From Ricordea florida (lineage: Eukaryota > Cnidaria > Anthozoa > Corallimorpharia > Ricordeidae): a stretch of 64,000 bases of DNA. Below are positions 43,188-54,700 of the stretch, piece by piece. The stretch spans positions 32,698,250 through 32,762,249 of the forward strand of contig OX453273.1 of NCBI GenBank assembly GCA_949710005.1. Direction: 5' to 3'. Under the pieces are notes generated by a model, which saw only the letters and a program-made list of their open reading frames with translations, was not told where the DNA came from and ran no database searches. Position numbers and translations under genes: made by a program. Positions within the stretch are counted from its first letter, which is position 1, and each line of letters starts with the position of its first letter.

Positions 43188-44758
43188 CTACAACAAACGG
43201 TGGGTGACGGCCACTTCGCGTCTACTATGACTCTTGGAAATCATGCTTTCCCAGTGTTCGCGTCCGTTCCCTTCGCAGTTTGGCCCAATATTGACCTCCC
43301 CCATCACTTCGTCCCTTGTCAGTAAATCGTTGTTCATGACTTTGATGGTGATCGAGTACTCATTGATTGTTTCGTCGTCGACATCAAACAGGAAGCACTG
43401 GTTCCAAACAGGATTGATTCCTCGGCTTTTCTTGGTCTGCCTGGTCTCCAGTACCGCGTCATTCGCGTTCAACGTGACCACCACATATGGAACTAAGAAT
43501 ACACGTGTTTCCCACGTTAGAGTACTTTTGGGATGGCACTTCTCGAGGAGCACTCACGTATAAGTAAATAAGATCTCAAGCTAGCTGAGACTTAACACTG
43601 ATAGCCTTATTTAATTGAAGCAGGAACCGATTACTTGAAGAAAGTACCACAAAGGGCTCTTTCCATTTTGAATTTCAAAACGACAACGAATGGGACGGAA
43701 ATCCTTATTCTCGAGAATCTGAAATGGGGATAATTTCTGGAGCAAACTACCGTAAATCCTTTTTAAAGACAATCCCTTCAAATAAGCCGTTCCCCTCTAA
43801 TAAGCTAGTCTTTATAAGAGCAAAAAATTATCAGGCCACTCCCCATTAAAGCCACCCCCCCCCCTCCCCTGAAGAAAAAGAATATCATGTATTGATAACA
43901 CTCAATCAGCCTCAACCAAGTGATTGAAATCTTTAGATGTTATAATTACTGGCTGCGCCCCTTAGCGAGTTATATTCTATTACTTAGCTGAAAGCAGTTC
44001 TTTACCAATGTTTAAATCTTCGTCAGACATGTTCATTTTCTGTTTACCTAACCACTGATTGCCCTAAGCATATTAGATTCCTTCTAACTTACATATATTT
44101 ACGCTCTAATATTGTTTATGGAATTCTTAGCTCGAGAAAAGGATTTCTTTTCTGCTATTGCTGCATCACACATCACATTTAGGCCAAGCGCAGATTTGGT
44201 AAATCCTTTTTTGACGTATGTAGACTTTTAGTTTGAAGTCTTAGTATTGAGTACTGTGCACAATCTTGGAATAGTCAATGCACTTGAGTCCTCATAGAAT
44301 GACTTATTTTTCCATTAGTGTAAATTGAACCATGCAAGTACATGCACAAACCGTTGCAAGGAAAGATCTATTTGTAGCATTGAATTTTGTAAAAGGTTAT
44401 TATATCACATATCTTTATAATCTTAATAAGAATAATAATAATAATAATAATAACAATAACAACGAGGGATTTATATAGCGCCTTATCCAAGGCTCAAAGC
44501 GCTTTACAACCCTTTTTGTGGGGGACTTTGCCAGACTGCTTATTAAAAGTCGCAAACTGCAGCCACGCAGTTAGTAGGATACACAGGTGCCCCCATAACA
44601 GAATAAGTGATAGACCATCACACTGGGGACTACATCCCCTACTCTTTCCGAACGGTGTGTGGGTTCTTTAACGTCCCACACCAGTACTTTGAGAAGGGAA
44701 CTACGTTCATCGCCCTTATCCGAGAAGACTAGAAAGTCATTAACCATTTGCAGATGTC

Positions 44759-44791
<33 letters not shown>

Positions 44792-47700
44792 AAAGACCCT
44801 GAGTGTTGGTTCGGTACGTCGAGGATTTGAACCCACGACCTTCCGCACGGTAGTCCGGTGCTCTACCAACTGAACTAACCCGTCGGCGGTTTTTATCTTG
44901 CATTTAGTTAAATCGATAAGCCACCCCTCCTCTACTAAGCGCCCCACCCCCCCCCCCCCTTAACCCAAGCTACCTCCAAGAGGTACCTTGCATAAATAGA
45001 CCACTCGCGATGACTTACAATAGTCAGAAGGAACGAAAATATTCTCGAAATTCGAGATATCTGTCTTTTTTCCAGGAATCGAGATAAAAGATTAAAAATA
45101 CAATTTCATTTGCATTTCGGTTCACTATGATCAAAACACAAACCCTTACCGGTATTCAGAAATTTGGTCGGTTTCACGAGATTAGCAGCCTTCATCACAA
45201 TTACGTTCAGCCTTGCTCGTCTTGCCTCATATCGAAGAGACACTTGAATTTCTCCTCTTGTAAGGCTCAGTGAACGACCATGAATCTACATGGAATAAGA
45301 AACGTAGCTGTAATTCATTACTGCTTGCTCTAACCGATCATATTTCAGTGAACATTTTTCCTGACCAACTGGAGCATGTTGGAGTGACGAAGAAAACCAT
45401 GCAAGGACTTAAGCCAATCAAAATGGACGCAGGAAATTTAATAAGTCGACAGCATCCCATATTATAGAGCGTTTTCACATGACGTCACAGCAGCCATATT
45501 GGTGTTCCAAAACAATGAAACGGCGGCCATGTTGGTGTTCCAAACTAATCCTCTAGGAGTTGAACTCTTTTCTTATGTAAAAACTTTCTTTTGTTCCAAA
45601 ACATCTGCATGGCTGCTGGCCACGTGAGTGAAAACGCTCTATATGGCTGTTTTCACGAGCAGGCAGAATGAGGCAAGAAATCAGTTCTGATTGGCTACCC
45701 GAGGAAGGAAGATGGGCCTACACTTACGGCCGTAGGCGGAACCCAAACTTTTACTTGTATGGGTACGGAAGTTCTCAACAAAAAGAGAACAATTTGGTTA
45801 AAGTCTTGTACCCAGGAAATGGCTGCCTTGTCAAGTGGTTATTTACAAACTGCCTTAATTTTATAAACGTTATTTGCAAGGAATACAGGAAAGCAACGGT
45901 TTGGCGTTTGGGCTGGCCGACCGATTTCTATTTCTAATAATTTCTGTTTACGTGGTTTGGCGAGCAAACCGCAGGTATACAACAGCTGTCACCGAAGAAG
46001 CTCTACAGGGGTAAATCCCGTTAAACATGAGATGGTTTTGAAAACTTGCCATGAAGCATGAGGACCCGTGCCAATGAACCTTAGCTTGGTCACGTACCAC
46101 ACAACACGCAGGGGAGCTTAAAAAAAAAATCACAAAAACGATGCCAACGACGACATCGACGAAAAAATGAAATTGCTTTCCACTTTTTTTTTTGTTGGTC
46201 AGTTGCGGGTTGGTTTCTCTTTTCTCAAGTTTTTTTTTTAACTCTGCAAAGTTTTCTACCGTTCCCATAATATCATTATTGATATCACTTTTTGTACTGA
46301 AAAGAACTAGTGCCGGCGCCGTAGCCGTTGTGCTCTCGCGTATTCAAAAAAAGTCATTTCACGTGTTGTTGTTTTGTAAAGAACGACAAGGAAACCATGA
46401 TACCGAGTGACTGCTGCACGTGCACATTGCATCTCTTTCATTATCGCTGTCGTTCTACTTTTGTAATTTTCGTGTTCTGCACTACGGTATCAGAGGTACC
46501 CAACGAGCAGATTTAACCAAAAGCCAGATCTGAGAGACATTTCTAAGCTCCTTGTAATGTTTAAAGACTGTCTAAGGAGGTGTTTTTATTGTTAAGTACT
46601 GAAATTACGTTGTTTACTAAAGGAATTTATGTTGTGTCAGGCATTCGCGCGGCAAAGGACTGGACATCCTGGTCAGATGTTATATGACGTAAGCAAAAAA
46701 CCTTGCTGAGGAAATCGAGCGATGGAAAGTTGTGAAGAGATATCTTATAGACCAAATGCATAAATGGCGGCCAAAAATGTATTCTTTTGTTTATATGCTA
46801 ATTAAAGTCACTAACCTCGCTCTCAAGCAACATTTGTTTTGAATTTTGTCCATGCAAACGATGCTAGTGAGTCTAATCAGCACATAAACAAAAGAATAAT
46901 TTTTTGGCCGCCATTTATGCATTCGGTCTATGGTCAGTTGACAAAGAATACATATGGAAAACCTAAAAACCGTGTGGATATTTTGTGTAACATTATCACC
47001 TAGAAAAATTTGATGTGGCGGATATCTTACCTGAAAATTGAATTGTTCGAAAATTTTGGGGAATAATATAATATCTTCATTTCAGCCGAAATTGCTAGCT
47101 GGGAGGCACCTTCCAACCAACCATTTGCTCATCTGAAATCGCTAAGTGACCTCTTTAAGCGCCAAAAATTGCAAAAATATCCTTTCCGAAAAAGTAAGGG
47201 ACTACTTTTCCTTTGTTGCGAATCTTTTAGGTGATGTTTTAGGGACTGAAAATCTATTCAGATACACGTTTCAAAAATCTGAGGACCTGTGTCTTTGATA
47301 TCCGAAAATTCTAGCTCACCTTGCTTCCGAACAGATTTTTACCGAAAATAGTCGTTGGGTGTCCTTGCAGTGTGAGCCGGCTCTTGTCATGAAGCCAGGC
47401 CATACCGACCTACGCCAGCCTAAAAATCTCCATTCCTCATAATATGCAATTATTTTCTTGAGTTCATCAGAGCCCATTATATTGGAAAAAGGGTCTAAAG
47501 ATTGTAGTGATTTTGACCTGCAGTTTGCGAAGTCTCAGTCTAGTCTCGCGCAGTATTCACGTATCCATTTCACGGACCTGTGCTTATTAATTAGTGAGTC
47601 TTGATGAGGTCAACCGTCAACCGGCAAACGGCCCTAAAACCTAGCCGTCAACCGTCAAAATACTATCTGTTTTTACCGTCAACCGTCAAACGGCCAAAAA

Positions 47701-50508
47701 ATTTAACCGTCAGCCGTCACTGAAGTGAGTTTCTTAACCTCCAAGCGTCAAACACCGCCCTTATGAAGACCATCTTATTAGATAGGAAAGTGGGGGGAGC
47801 AGGGGGTGGGGTAGGTACGTAGGCGATTCTCACTGTATATCTGTGTATCCTCTTCAGAGTGTACTTAGAACGTTTCTTAGACGTGAAAAATGTTCCTCAA
47901 GTCTTGTCATACAGCAGCTTTACACTTGTTTATTTTGGGTACCGGGCTTCAAAAATGGCTTCCGTACAAACGTACGTACTGATCGCACTTATGATAGGCC
48001 TGCTGTCATTAAAAGCATCAAATGGGGAATTTTGTCGACAACGGATCGTCATGTTGCACTGCACATTGATTCTGTTCTTGATTCACGGCGATGTCGCTCG
48101 AGAAAGAATAGAGAATACAAATTAATTAACGGCGTTTTCGGGTAAGACCGACATTCAGAGAACGGCAAAGATGAGAATGTCATCATACTCTTATTCAGGA
48201 GCTTCGGCTCGGAGATCGAGAGTGGCACTTTAATAAATTGATATGAATGTCTCCGGAGCGGTTTGAACATTTACTTAGTCTGGTTGCTCCACGTAAAAAC
48301 AAAGAACAAAGCTCCGAGAACCTGTTGGACCAGCTGAGCGTACTGGAACTGGATTTTCATTGGTTGGAGCACAATGGGCCGCTTTCATTGTTATGATTAT
48401 TATTATGTCGCCTATGTTTTAACGTTCACACTACAACCGAGAGCGACATAAATCATAAGAAAGGACACAATTATAATCATAAGAAAATGGTCGATCATTT
48501 TCTTATGATTATGATTATGTCGTTCATAAGTGCCTTTATGATTATGTTTTCAGGCATTCCCACTTTGACATAAGGGACACAACGCTTCTTATCATTATGA
48601 GCGTTATGACGCTAGTAGGAACCAAGCCTTAGATGATTAAAGCTGTGAACACGCTACAGAGGGAAAAGCAACCTGAAGACAATATCTGACACTTGCGCGC
48701 GTATACGCAGTAATCTATCAAAGCATAACGACAGGCATATTTCTACAAGAAAGGCAAGACATATAGCAGAGAATCTAAAGGTTTCATAGAACAAATTCTC
48801 GAAAATTCCGGAGTTTGATTTCAAACGAACTATTAAACGAAAGAAAGAGTGCATTATGGGAAAACTCTGAACCACGCTTTCTTCCGTGTTTGTGCGCAAT
48901 CGTGAACTCTAAGCTTTGCTAACACAATTTAGACGCATGACTAGTAGGCTTGGATAAATTCTGCCGAATTTCGAGCAGAATAATATCGATTTTTGAGGCG
49001 AGCATTCTGCCGGCAGAATAAGCCATTTTCGAGCAGAATTTCAGCAGAATAAGGGAGAATCAGAGGCATTAATAATAATTACAATTTATGAATATATAAT
49101 TAGTTCTTAGGGGCTGGGCCCATGCTTCCTTGTATATTTGCAAAAATAAATACCGCCCGAAGGGTCGAAAATTTTTTCGGATACCGAGCAGACCTCGAGC
49201 AGAAGAAGGGTGTCCGTGTAGAATTTGAGCAGAATAAGCGATTTTTACGAGCAGAATATTTATTATCGAACTGAGCTTTATCAGTGATACAGCTAGATCA
49301 AACCCATCACACACGAGAATTGATGTCAGTTGTTTCCTATGCAGGCACCTATAACCGTCTCTGGCGTGTGATGTTAGCTAAATCCACAGTCGAGTATCAT
49401 CAAAACTTTCTGGGGTCAACTCTTGATTTAGTTCTTTCAATTGAAATTCAACAGGAAGTACTTCACAAAAAAATATAATTTATGCGTCCAATCAACCGTA
49501 GAGTATTGATGATGTAATTGTCGTATTGTAAGTACGTCTATCAAATTTTACATTGGTTGTATTTTCTGTGGGTCTAATGTCATAGACCTATAAAAGCCGT
49601 TTTCACAGAAGAGGTCTGAAATAGATTAATGGCAATAAGAAAAACGCTTCCCGTGCTAAAGTACATCCGCGTACTCCAATTTCACATTCATCACTACACG
49701 TGAGGAAATATACACCAAGAATGAAATTAGGTCATAACCTGGTGTCAGCACTTTGCTGAAGGAAACTTACACTTACACTATCTGTGGAAAATAGCGACAT
49801 ATTTTTTAGCTTTACAGGAAGAAATGAACTGTACCTGTGTTTTCGACCGCAAATTCCGCCAGATAATCATTGGTTCACTGGGATGAAATTTCTCCAGACT
49901 AAAACGAACATCCGTGTAGCCAATCATTTTACCCCTGCTAAACTTGTCGAAAGCGTACAGGCCCAAACGTAGCGTTAATTCCATCAGCTCGTTTTCAGTA
50001 TATCCAATAAACTCGAATGTCTCGTTGAAAATCGGCTCCGCTGTGTTGGCTTTTATCTCCGTGCTATAAACGCTGGAATCGTCTGGTAAAAGCTGAAATC
50101 GCACCTGAGTGGGTGGGTATTTTCCATACCACCTTAATGGCACATTCAGAGCGCACATTATGTTGATAAATAAGTGAGAGTCGTGAAAATTGTAATAAAG
50201 CGAAAATTGTATTTGGCACGGTTTCTTTTCTGGGACTATCATGTCGCACTCGCATGGGCTATAGAAAGTTGAAGGTTTCCGACACGATGGACAAGAAGAA
50301 AGTTTCTTTATGCTGCCGTTTGCTTCAGCGTGCACTGCCGGTTCTTTTATCTGTTCAATTTTAAAAACTGGTTTTAACTCGCCCTTCTCCTTACGGTCTG
50401 GGACAGAGATTTTTTTGACCCTTGCTCGGCATGAAAAAGCACAGACGAGCGCAGCGATAACAGCGCTGAGTAATCCTCCTCCGATGGCAGCAGACAAGAG
50501 CGCCACGG
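43188..50508 (-). CDS. Synaptotagmin-like double-C2 protein with degenerate calcium sites (5' exon missing)
   Basis: Three exons join cleanly: 49835-50508, 45150-45285 and 43188-43492 (TAG stop). The first starts after an acceptor (TGTACACAG); the apparent start there is GTG, so an upstream exon with the true start is not identified. Order: a membrane segment (ALLSAAIGGGLLSAVIAALV), then CAFSCRARVKK (possible palmitoylation); a linker with a CPSC...CEC cluster; C2A (CQIQFSLYYN to IIWRNLRSKTQ); C2B (GEIQVSLRYEARRARLNVIV to VTHRLL). Synaptotagmins are vesicle proteins that control membrane fusion. Here C2A loop 1 (LNVPLRWYGKYPPTQ) and C2B loop 1 (LVKPTKFLNTVPYV) lack the calcium-binding aspartates, and loop 3 retains only part of them (AFDKFSRGK; MNNDLLTRDE). 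A calcium-independent member is inferred. The usual WHxL ending is degenerate (VTHRLL). Confidence 0.85.
44428..44888 (-). mobile_element. tRNA-derived SINE with (ATT)n tail, in synaptotagmin-like gene intron
   Basis: On the minus strand the head reads GTTAGTTCAGTTGGTAGAGC (A box) and GTGGGTTCAAATCC (B box) at tRNA spacing. A body of about 300 bases follows, ending AAAGCGCTTTGAGCCTTGG, AAGGCGCTATATAAATCCC and an ATT repeat (44428-44455 on the plus strand). It is not a functional tRNA gene: the spacer does not fold as a full cloverleaf with matched acceptor ends. The family differs from the SINE at 5548. Confidence 0.78.
45463..45643 (+). mobile_element. 181-bp MITE, TATAGAGC-end family, copy 2
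   Basis: Ends TATAGAGCGTTTTCACATGA and CGTGAGTGAAAACGCTCTATA-type complement, with TA duplication possible. Internal GTGACGTCA-type, GGCCATGTTGGTGTTCCAAA and CTTTTGTTCC blocks match 18208-18387 in reverse. Confidence 0.72.
45645..45960 (+). repeat. MITE-like repeat related to 6780-6860
   Basis: GAGCAGGCAGAATGAGGC, GTTCTGATTGGCTACCC and AAGATGGGCC align with the segment in intron 2 of the coiled-coil gene. The open frame at 45668-45937 crosses this repeat and is not a supported gene. Confidence 0.4.
46090..46460. repeat. Decayed relative of the 32610-32989 MITE
   Basis: ACGATGCCAACGACGACATCG at the left and GTCATTTCACGTGTTGTTG, GTAAAGAACGACAAGGAAAC further right resemble the interior of the 380-bp MITE at 32610. 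The terminal repeats are lost or degraded. Confidence 0.4.
46747..46931. mobile_element. 185-bp MITE, ATAGACC ends
   Basis: Ends ATAGACCAAATGCATAAATG and CATTTATGCATTCGGTCTAT are inverted repeats (one mismatch) continuing through GCGGCCAAAAA and TTCTTTTGTTTATATGC. TA duplication possible. Confidence 0.75.
47610..47720 (+). repeat. Cluster of CCGTCAACCGTCAAACGGCC-type units
   Basis: About five copies of ACCGTCAACCGTCAAA with ACGGCC spacers. Probably the subterminal repeat of an unrecognised transposon. Intron of the synaptotagmin-like gene. Confidence 0.55.
48380..48610. repeat. MITE-like inverted repeats with TTATGATTAT and GACATAA words
   Basis: TTATGATTATTATTATGTCG, CGACATAAATCATAAG, ATCATAAGAAAATGGTCGAT and ATCATTTTCTTATGAT give several mutual inverted pairs. 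No ORF. Confidence 0.4.
48955..49262. repeat. Repeat with many GAGCAGAAT units
   Basis: CGAGCAGAATAA-like words recur eight or more times between 48975 and 49255, in clusters at both ends of a roughly 300-bp segment. This is the layout expected of subterminal transposase sites, but clear termini were not found. Confidence 0.45.
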
Positions 50509-51749
50509 CTGTGTACAGAAATTCAGTGAAGAAAACATGTAAATAAGTTAAGACAAAGAAAATTTCCTAATTATCACTTGATATGGGATCACCACAATTA
50601 ACAACTTGAAAGAAATGGATTTGAGACTTTGCACGTTCACTTACTCATTTTTTTGAGAAAGTTGAATTTATCCTGCCCAATGTTATTCCGCGCGTGTAAG
50701 AAGAAGTAGTATTGTTTTGTGATCACAGCACCCTTCCCAAAACAACATCATAGTGCAGTTTTCGAAAATGAAGTTTTTCACGAGCAAATAATCTATAAAC
50801 GTGTAATCTCCCGTCTTCCTTGAATTTCATTGGTCACGAGAAACAGGCCTAAACAATGACGGCAAACAAAACCACAGATTGAATTAGGCACGGGTCATCG
50901 CTTTGACCCGGCCTTCTTTTTATAGGAAGATATCATCTACTCATGAAAATAAAGGAAGACATGCTCAAGTGAACCAAGTATAGCGAACTACGTAACTTAG
51001 AAATAGCCTTTTTTCCTAGCTTACCCTTGACTCGGTTTCGCTATGCCGCCATTATCGGTTCTCAGTTCATGTTCAGTGAGAATGGATTCTAGCGCGACAT
51101 AGAGCCAAGGAGAGAGGTCTATTTTACTTTCGGTAACCGGCGAGCAAGTATATACAGGCGCAACGAGTGATATCCCCCTCCCATCGCCGGCTGGAGACAA
51201 GGAAAACACATCTATGGATTGGACATAATGTGAAAAAAAAAAAAAAAATTATGCAAATTAGTATCCGCAAACTAAACTGATTGACTAATAAACCATTGAT
51301 TGCCAACCGAATGCACTGAGTAATGGCCTGAGAAGGACTAGCTCCTGCAAACTGAATATAGAGAGGACAGTACTTTTTAGCGCACGGATTGGCAGCTATA
51401 TTTGCTTTTGCCAAACAAGGCATGTCCGAACTTCGGCGAAAGGACCATCATTTCGAGTGAAAGACGTTTCTAATTTAAATAATTTGGTCTGTCAAAACGC
51501 CTGATCAAGATAATTAAAGGAGAACGCTCCTACTAATGGTCCCCTGATTATGTGTGTCAATAGCGTATTAACCGGAGCCCTGCGGGACGGGACAGGACCC
51601 GGATCAAGATACTCACGTGACCATCGTTTGTTATCCGGGACTTTACTTCTCTGCTCGTTCTCTTTCACTCCCGCCATTCGTGTAGTGAACTGCTCTCTGC
51701 TGCTACTGTAAAGCTTGTATTTTGTCAAGGCACAATTGCGTCGATAAAA
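50509..51749. promoter_or_regulatory. Region between the synaptotagmin-like gene and the DAZAP1-like gene
   Basis: About 1.2 kb separates the visible 5' end of the minus-strand gene from the ATG of the plus-strand gene. It should contain the DAZAP1-like promoter and leader, and possibly the missing first exon of the synaptotagmin-like gene. The best donor-like site on the minus strand (GTAAGC near 51025) does not join in phase with an open start, so I do not call it. A poly-A run lies at 51234-51248. Confidence 0.45.
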
Positions 51750-54700
51750 ATGGTTCGAGGAACAAGTAGAGGAGATGATATTGGGTAGGAGATCTCGTGA
51801 AACCTAACTTTGGCTATCTTTACTGTGAATATCCCCACTGAAACTTATATATAATCACGTAGGTTCGTTGCAACTGAAGTTGTGCTTTGTGGCCGACGTA
51901 GGCCTAAACGAATTCATGTTTCGCTAACTGTATCTGTTTCACATAGGAAAATTTTTGTAGGTGGACTGTCAGCTGAGACAACTAAAGGTAAGAACGATAA
52001 ATTTTTATCAGGGTGGGCGAAAAACAGCTTCAAATCTGAACTTTAGTAATTTTACCGGCCGCTTTAGATGACCACGTGGCCGTGGTAAAACGTTTGGAGC
52101 AACTTCAGAATACCCAAACTAGTTAAAGGGATCTACCTGGTTTATCTAGCAAGTAGATGATTAAGTTCTATCCCTGTAGGACAAGAAAAATGCTGAGTTT
52201 TAGAGCGTTTGCCTCTCGGCATTTTCTCTGACGAATAGCCGACGCTCAAGACGTCGGCTTCTCTTGCATTTTACCGCGGCACATCATTATACTGTATCAG
52301 TTCGTTTCGTAAACCCATCTCTTCGTGGTAGAATTGATTGGTTTTCTTTTATACGCAGAATCCCTGCAGGAATATTTCTCGCAATTTGGCGTTGTAACCG
52401 ACTGCATTGTCATGGTGGATAACATGTCAAAGCGATCAAGGTATGTTTAAAGTCAGATTTCTACTTTTTCCTAGTTTGGTCGAGTCGGTTGTTGTCCTTG
52501 GATCTTTTGAAATCAAGCGTACATGTTAACTCCTTTACTTAGGAAAAACGATGCGTGCTGGTAGCATCAACTTTCCAGTACTTCCTTATCGTTGCTTTGA
52601 TTGGATTTGAAGTGAATGGCCGTTACTGTACTATGGGACGCATTATCGGTCAGGACGAACCTGGGCAAAGATTCGTAGTTCGTCAGGTTATTCGTCTCTA
52701 GTATAAAGACGGGCACAAGACGTATTATGCGTCTTGACGAACTATCCTTGGTAATACGTCTTGAACGACTCATTACTAAAGGTTGTGTTGTAGGGTGATA
52801 TGGAAGTCTGGCCTGAGTTATGCATAACCTTGCAGCCAGTTAACTGTTAACATTTTAGAGAGTGGAGAAAATACTGCATACACCGTGTAACATAAATAAG
52901 TTTGGCCAAACCAGAAAATATTGTTGCAGAAAATGTGCCGGGTGATAAAGCTAGGAAAACTGTTGAAAGCAATATAGATGTAAAGCTACGATAAGTAACT
53001 ACTGTAAAATGTAATGTATGTTAACTGAGAAACAGAAATCTGGGAATGATTTCCGCACAGGTCCCTACTTCATTATGCATGCTGAAGCTGCCTTGTCTGG
53101 TGTAATGCACGTGCAAATATTCTTTGTGTTCAAAGAACGAAATAGTACAGTTACGGAATGCATAATGAAGTAGGGACCTGTGCGGAAATCTTACCGAAAT
53201 CTGTGTCTGTAGGAGTTTTGCAGCGTAGATGTTTAGAGCTTTATCAGGCCTTAACTATGTCCATCTGTTTTTTTCTTTAAGGGGTTTTGGCTTTGTCACG
53301 TTTATGGACCCATCCTCAGTCGATAATGTTTGTCAGAAGACTGAGCATATACTGGATGGGAAAAAGGTACATAACACTTTAATTCTTGCACCCTGGTCTG
53401 TTTGCAGTGTTGAACTAGTTGATTTATTAGTGTGAAAGTTAATTGTGGAAGGACCAGTTTGATATTCCATTGATAACTGTTTTGCACATTGAGTGGCTTT
53501 TAAAGACAAGAATGATGCTTTGTACTTTCATTATTTATATTTATGATGTGATCCTATTCAGTTGTCATTAACTTTGTGAAAATGACTTTTTCATAGCTTA
53601 TTACATGCAAGGTAATAACAGCATAATAAACAAGGTTTTGTTTACTCCATAGATTGATCCAAAACGTGCTGTGCCGCGTGGTCCAGGTCAAGCACAAGCT
53701 TTGGCTCAGAATCCTGGTATGCCCACTGTAAGTGTTATTTGGGAGGTATTAATACAGTGTTATTGTACTCCTGAAACAGTTGCTGGTACATGTATTTCTT
53801 GATGTTAGAGTGGTTTTTAAGTTCATTGTTAGTTGGACATTCTTACCCTCAGTGGTTACCTAAAGAATCTTGTGCCACCCTTTCAGGTAATCAGGAGCAA
53901 AACTACAACCAATTTCGTCAAGGTGGCATAGTGTATCCAGTGGTTCTTTTCCTAGCAAAATTCGTTTTTTTGCATTGTGTCACCTTCATCAGACTATATT
54001 TATCTGCTTTGATTGTTTAAATTTATTACCTTGTCATGGTTTTAGGGAAGTCAACAGTTTACTGCAATCCAAAAATTTCTTGTTCAGTCAAACTGATCAG
54101 TTTTGAAATACAAAGTTGGATCTACCCTTGTATTGTTGTTCCGTTGTCTGAAAGAATAACGATGAGGAGGTCTTGAACTCAGCTTCTTTTGATAACATCA
54201 GGGTTCGCACAGTCTTGAAAAGTCCTTGAATTTTAGGGGGAGTCCTTGAAAAGTCCTTGAACTCAATTTATCCTTGAAAAGTCCTTGAATTTCTTTACAA
54301 GTCCTTGAAAAGTCCTTGACTTTTCTCAACCTTCGAACGCGGTGGAGTCGAAAGCAAAGTTGCTTTGCATTGTTATTCTTTTTCTGATGTCAAGGAACTC
54401 GCAACACAGCAAAATAAGCTAACTAAGGATAACAGCAAGTCAGACGGAGGTGGAGCAAAAACTTGTGGCCTTGAAAACCTGTTAGTTTGGAATATGCGTA
54501 CATGTATGTCTATTTGTATTTGCCATCCCTGAAATTAAATTCCTGTTTGGGGTCCTTGAAAATCACATTTGATCCTTGAAAAGTCCTTGAAAAATGGTTG
54601 CAATTTTTTGTATGAACCCTGAACATGCTCCCATGACAGGTACATGGAAAGCTGGAAAGCATGATCCCCAAAGTTCCATTGCCATGGTAAAGATAACAAG

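Larger units (their letters stand above)
45286..49834. other. 4.5-kb intron of the synaptotagmin-like gene
   Basis: No exon is recognised; it is largely MITEs and repeats listed separately (45463-49262). The remainder, 49263-49834, shows nothing notable. Confidence 0.5.

Noticed and set aside
44810..44888. tRNA gene on the minus strand
   Set aside because: Same reasoning: tRNA-like head joined to a SINE body and tail.
50504..50506. GTG as the start codon of the synaptotagmin-like protein
   Set aside because: Animal nuclear genes rarely start with GTG, and a good splice acceptor lies 2 bases upstream; an upstream exon is more likely.
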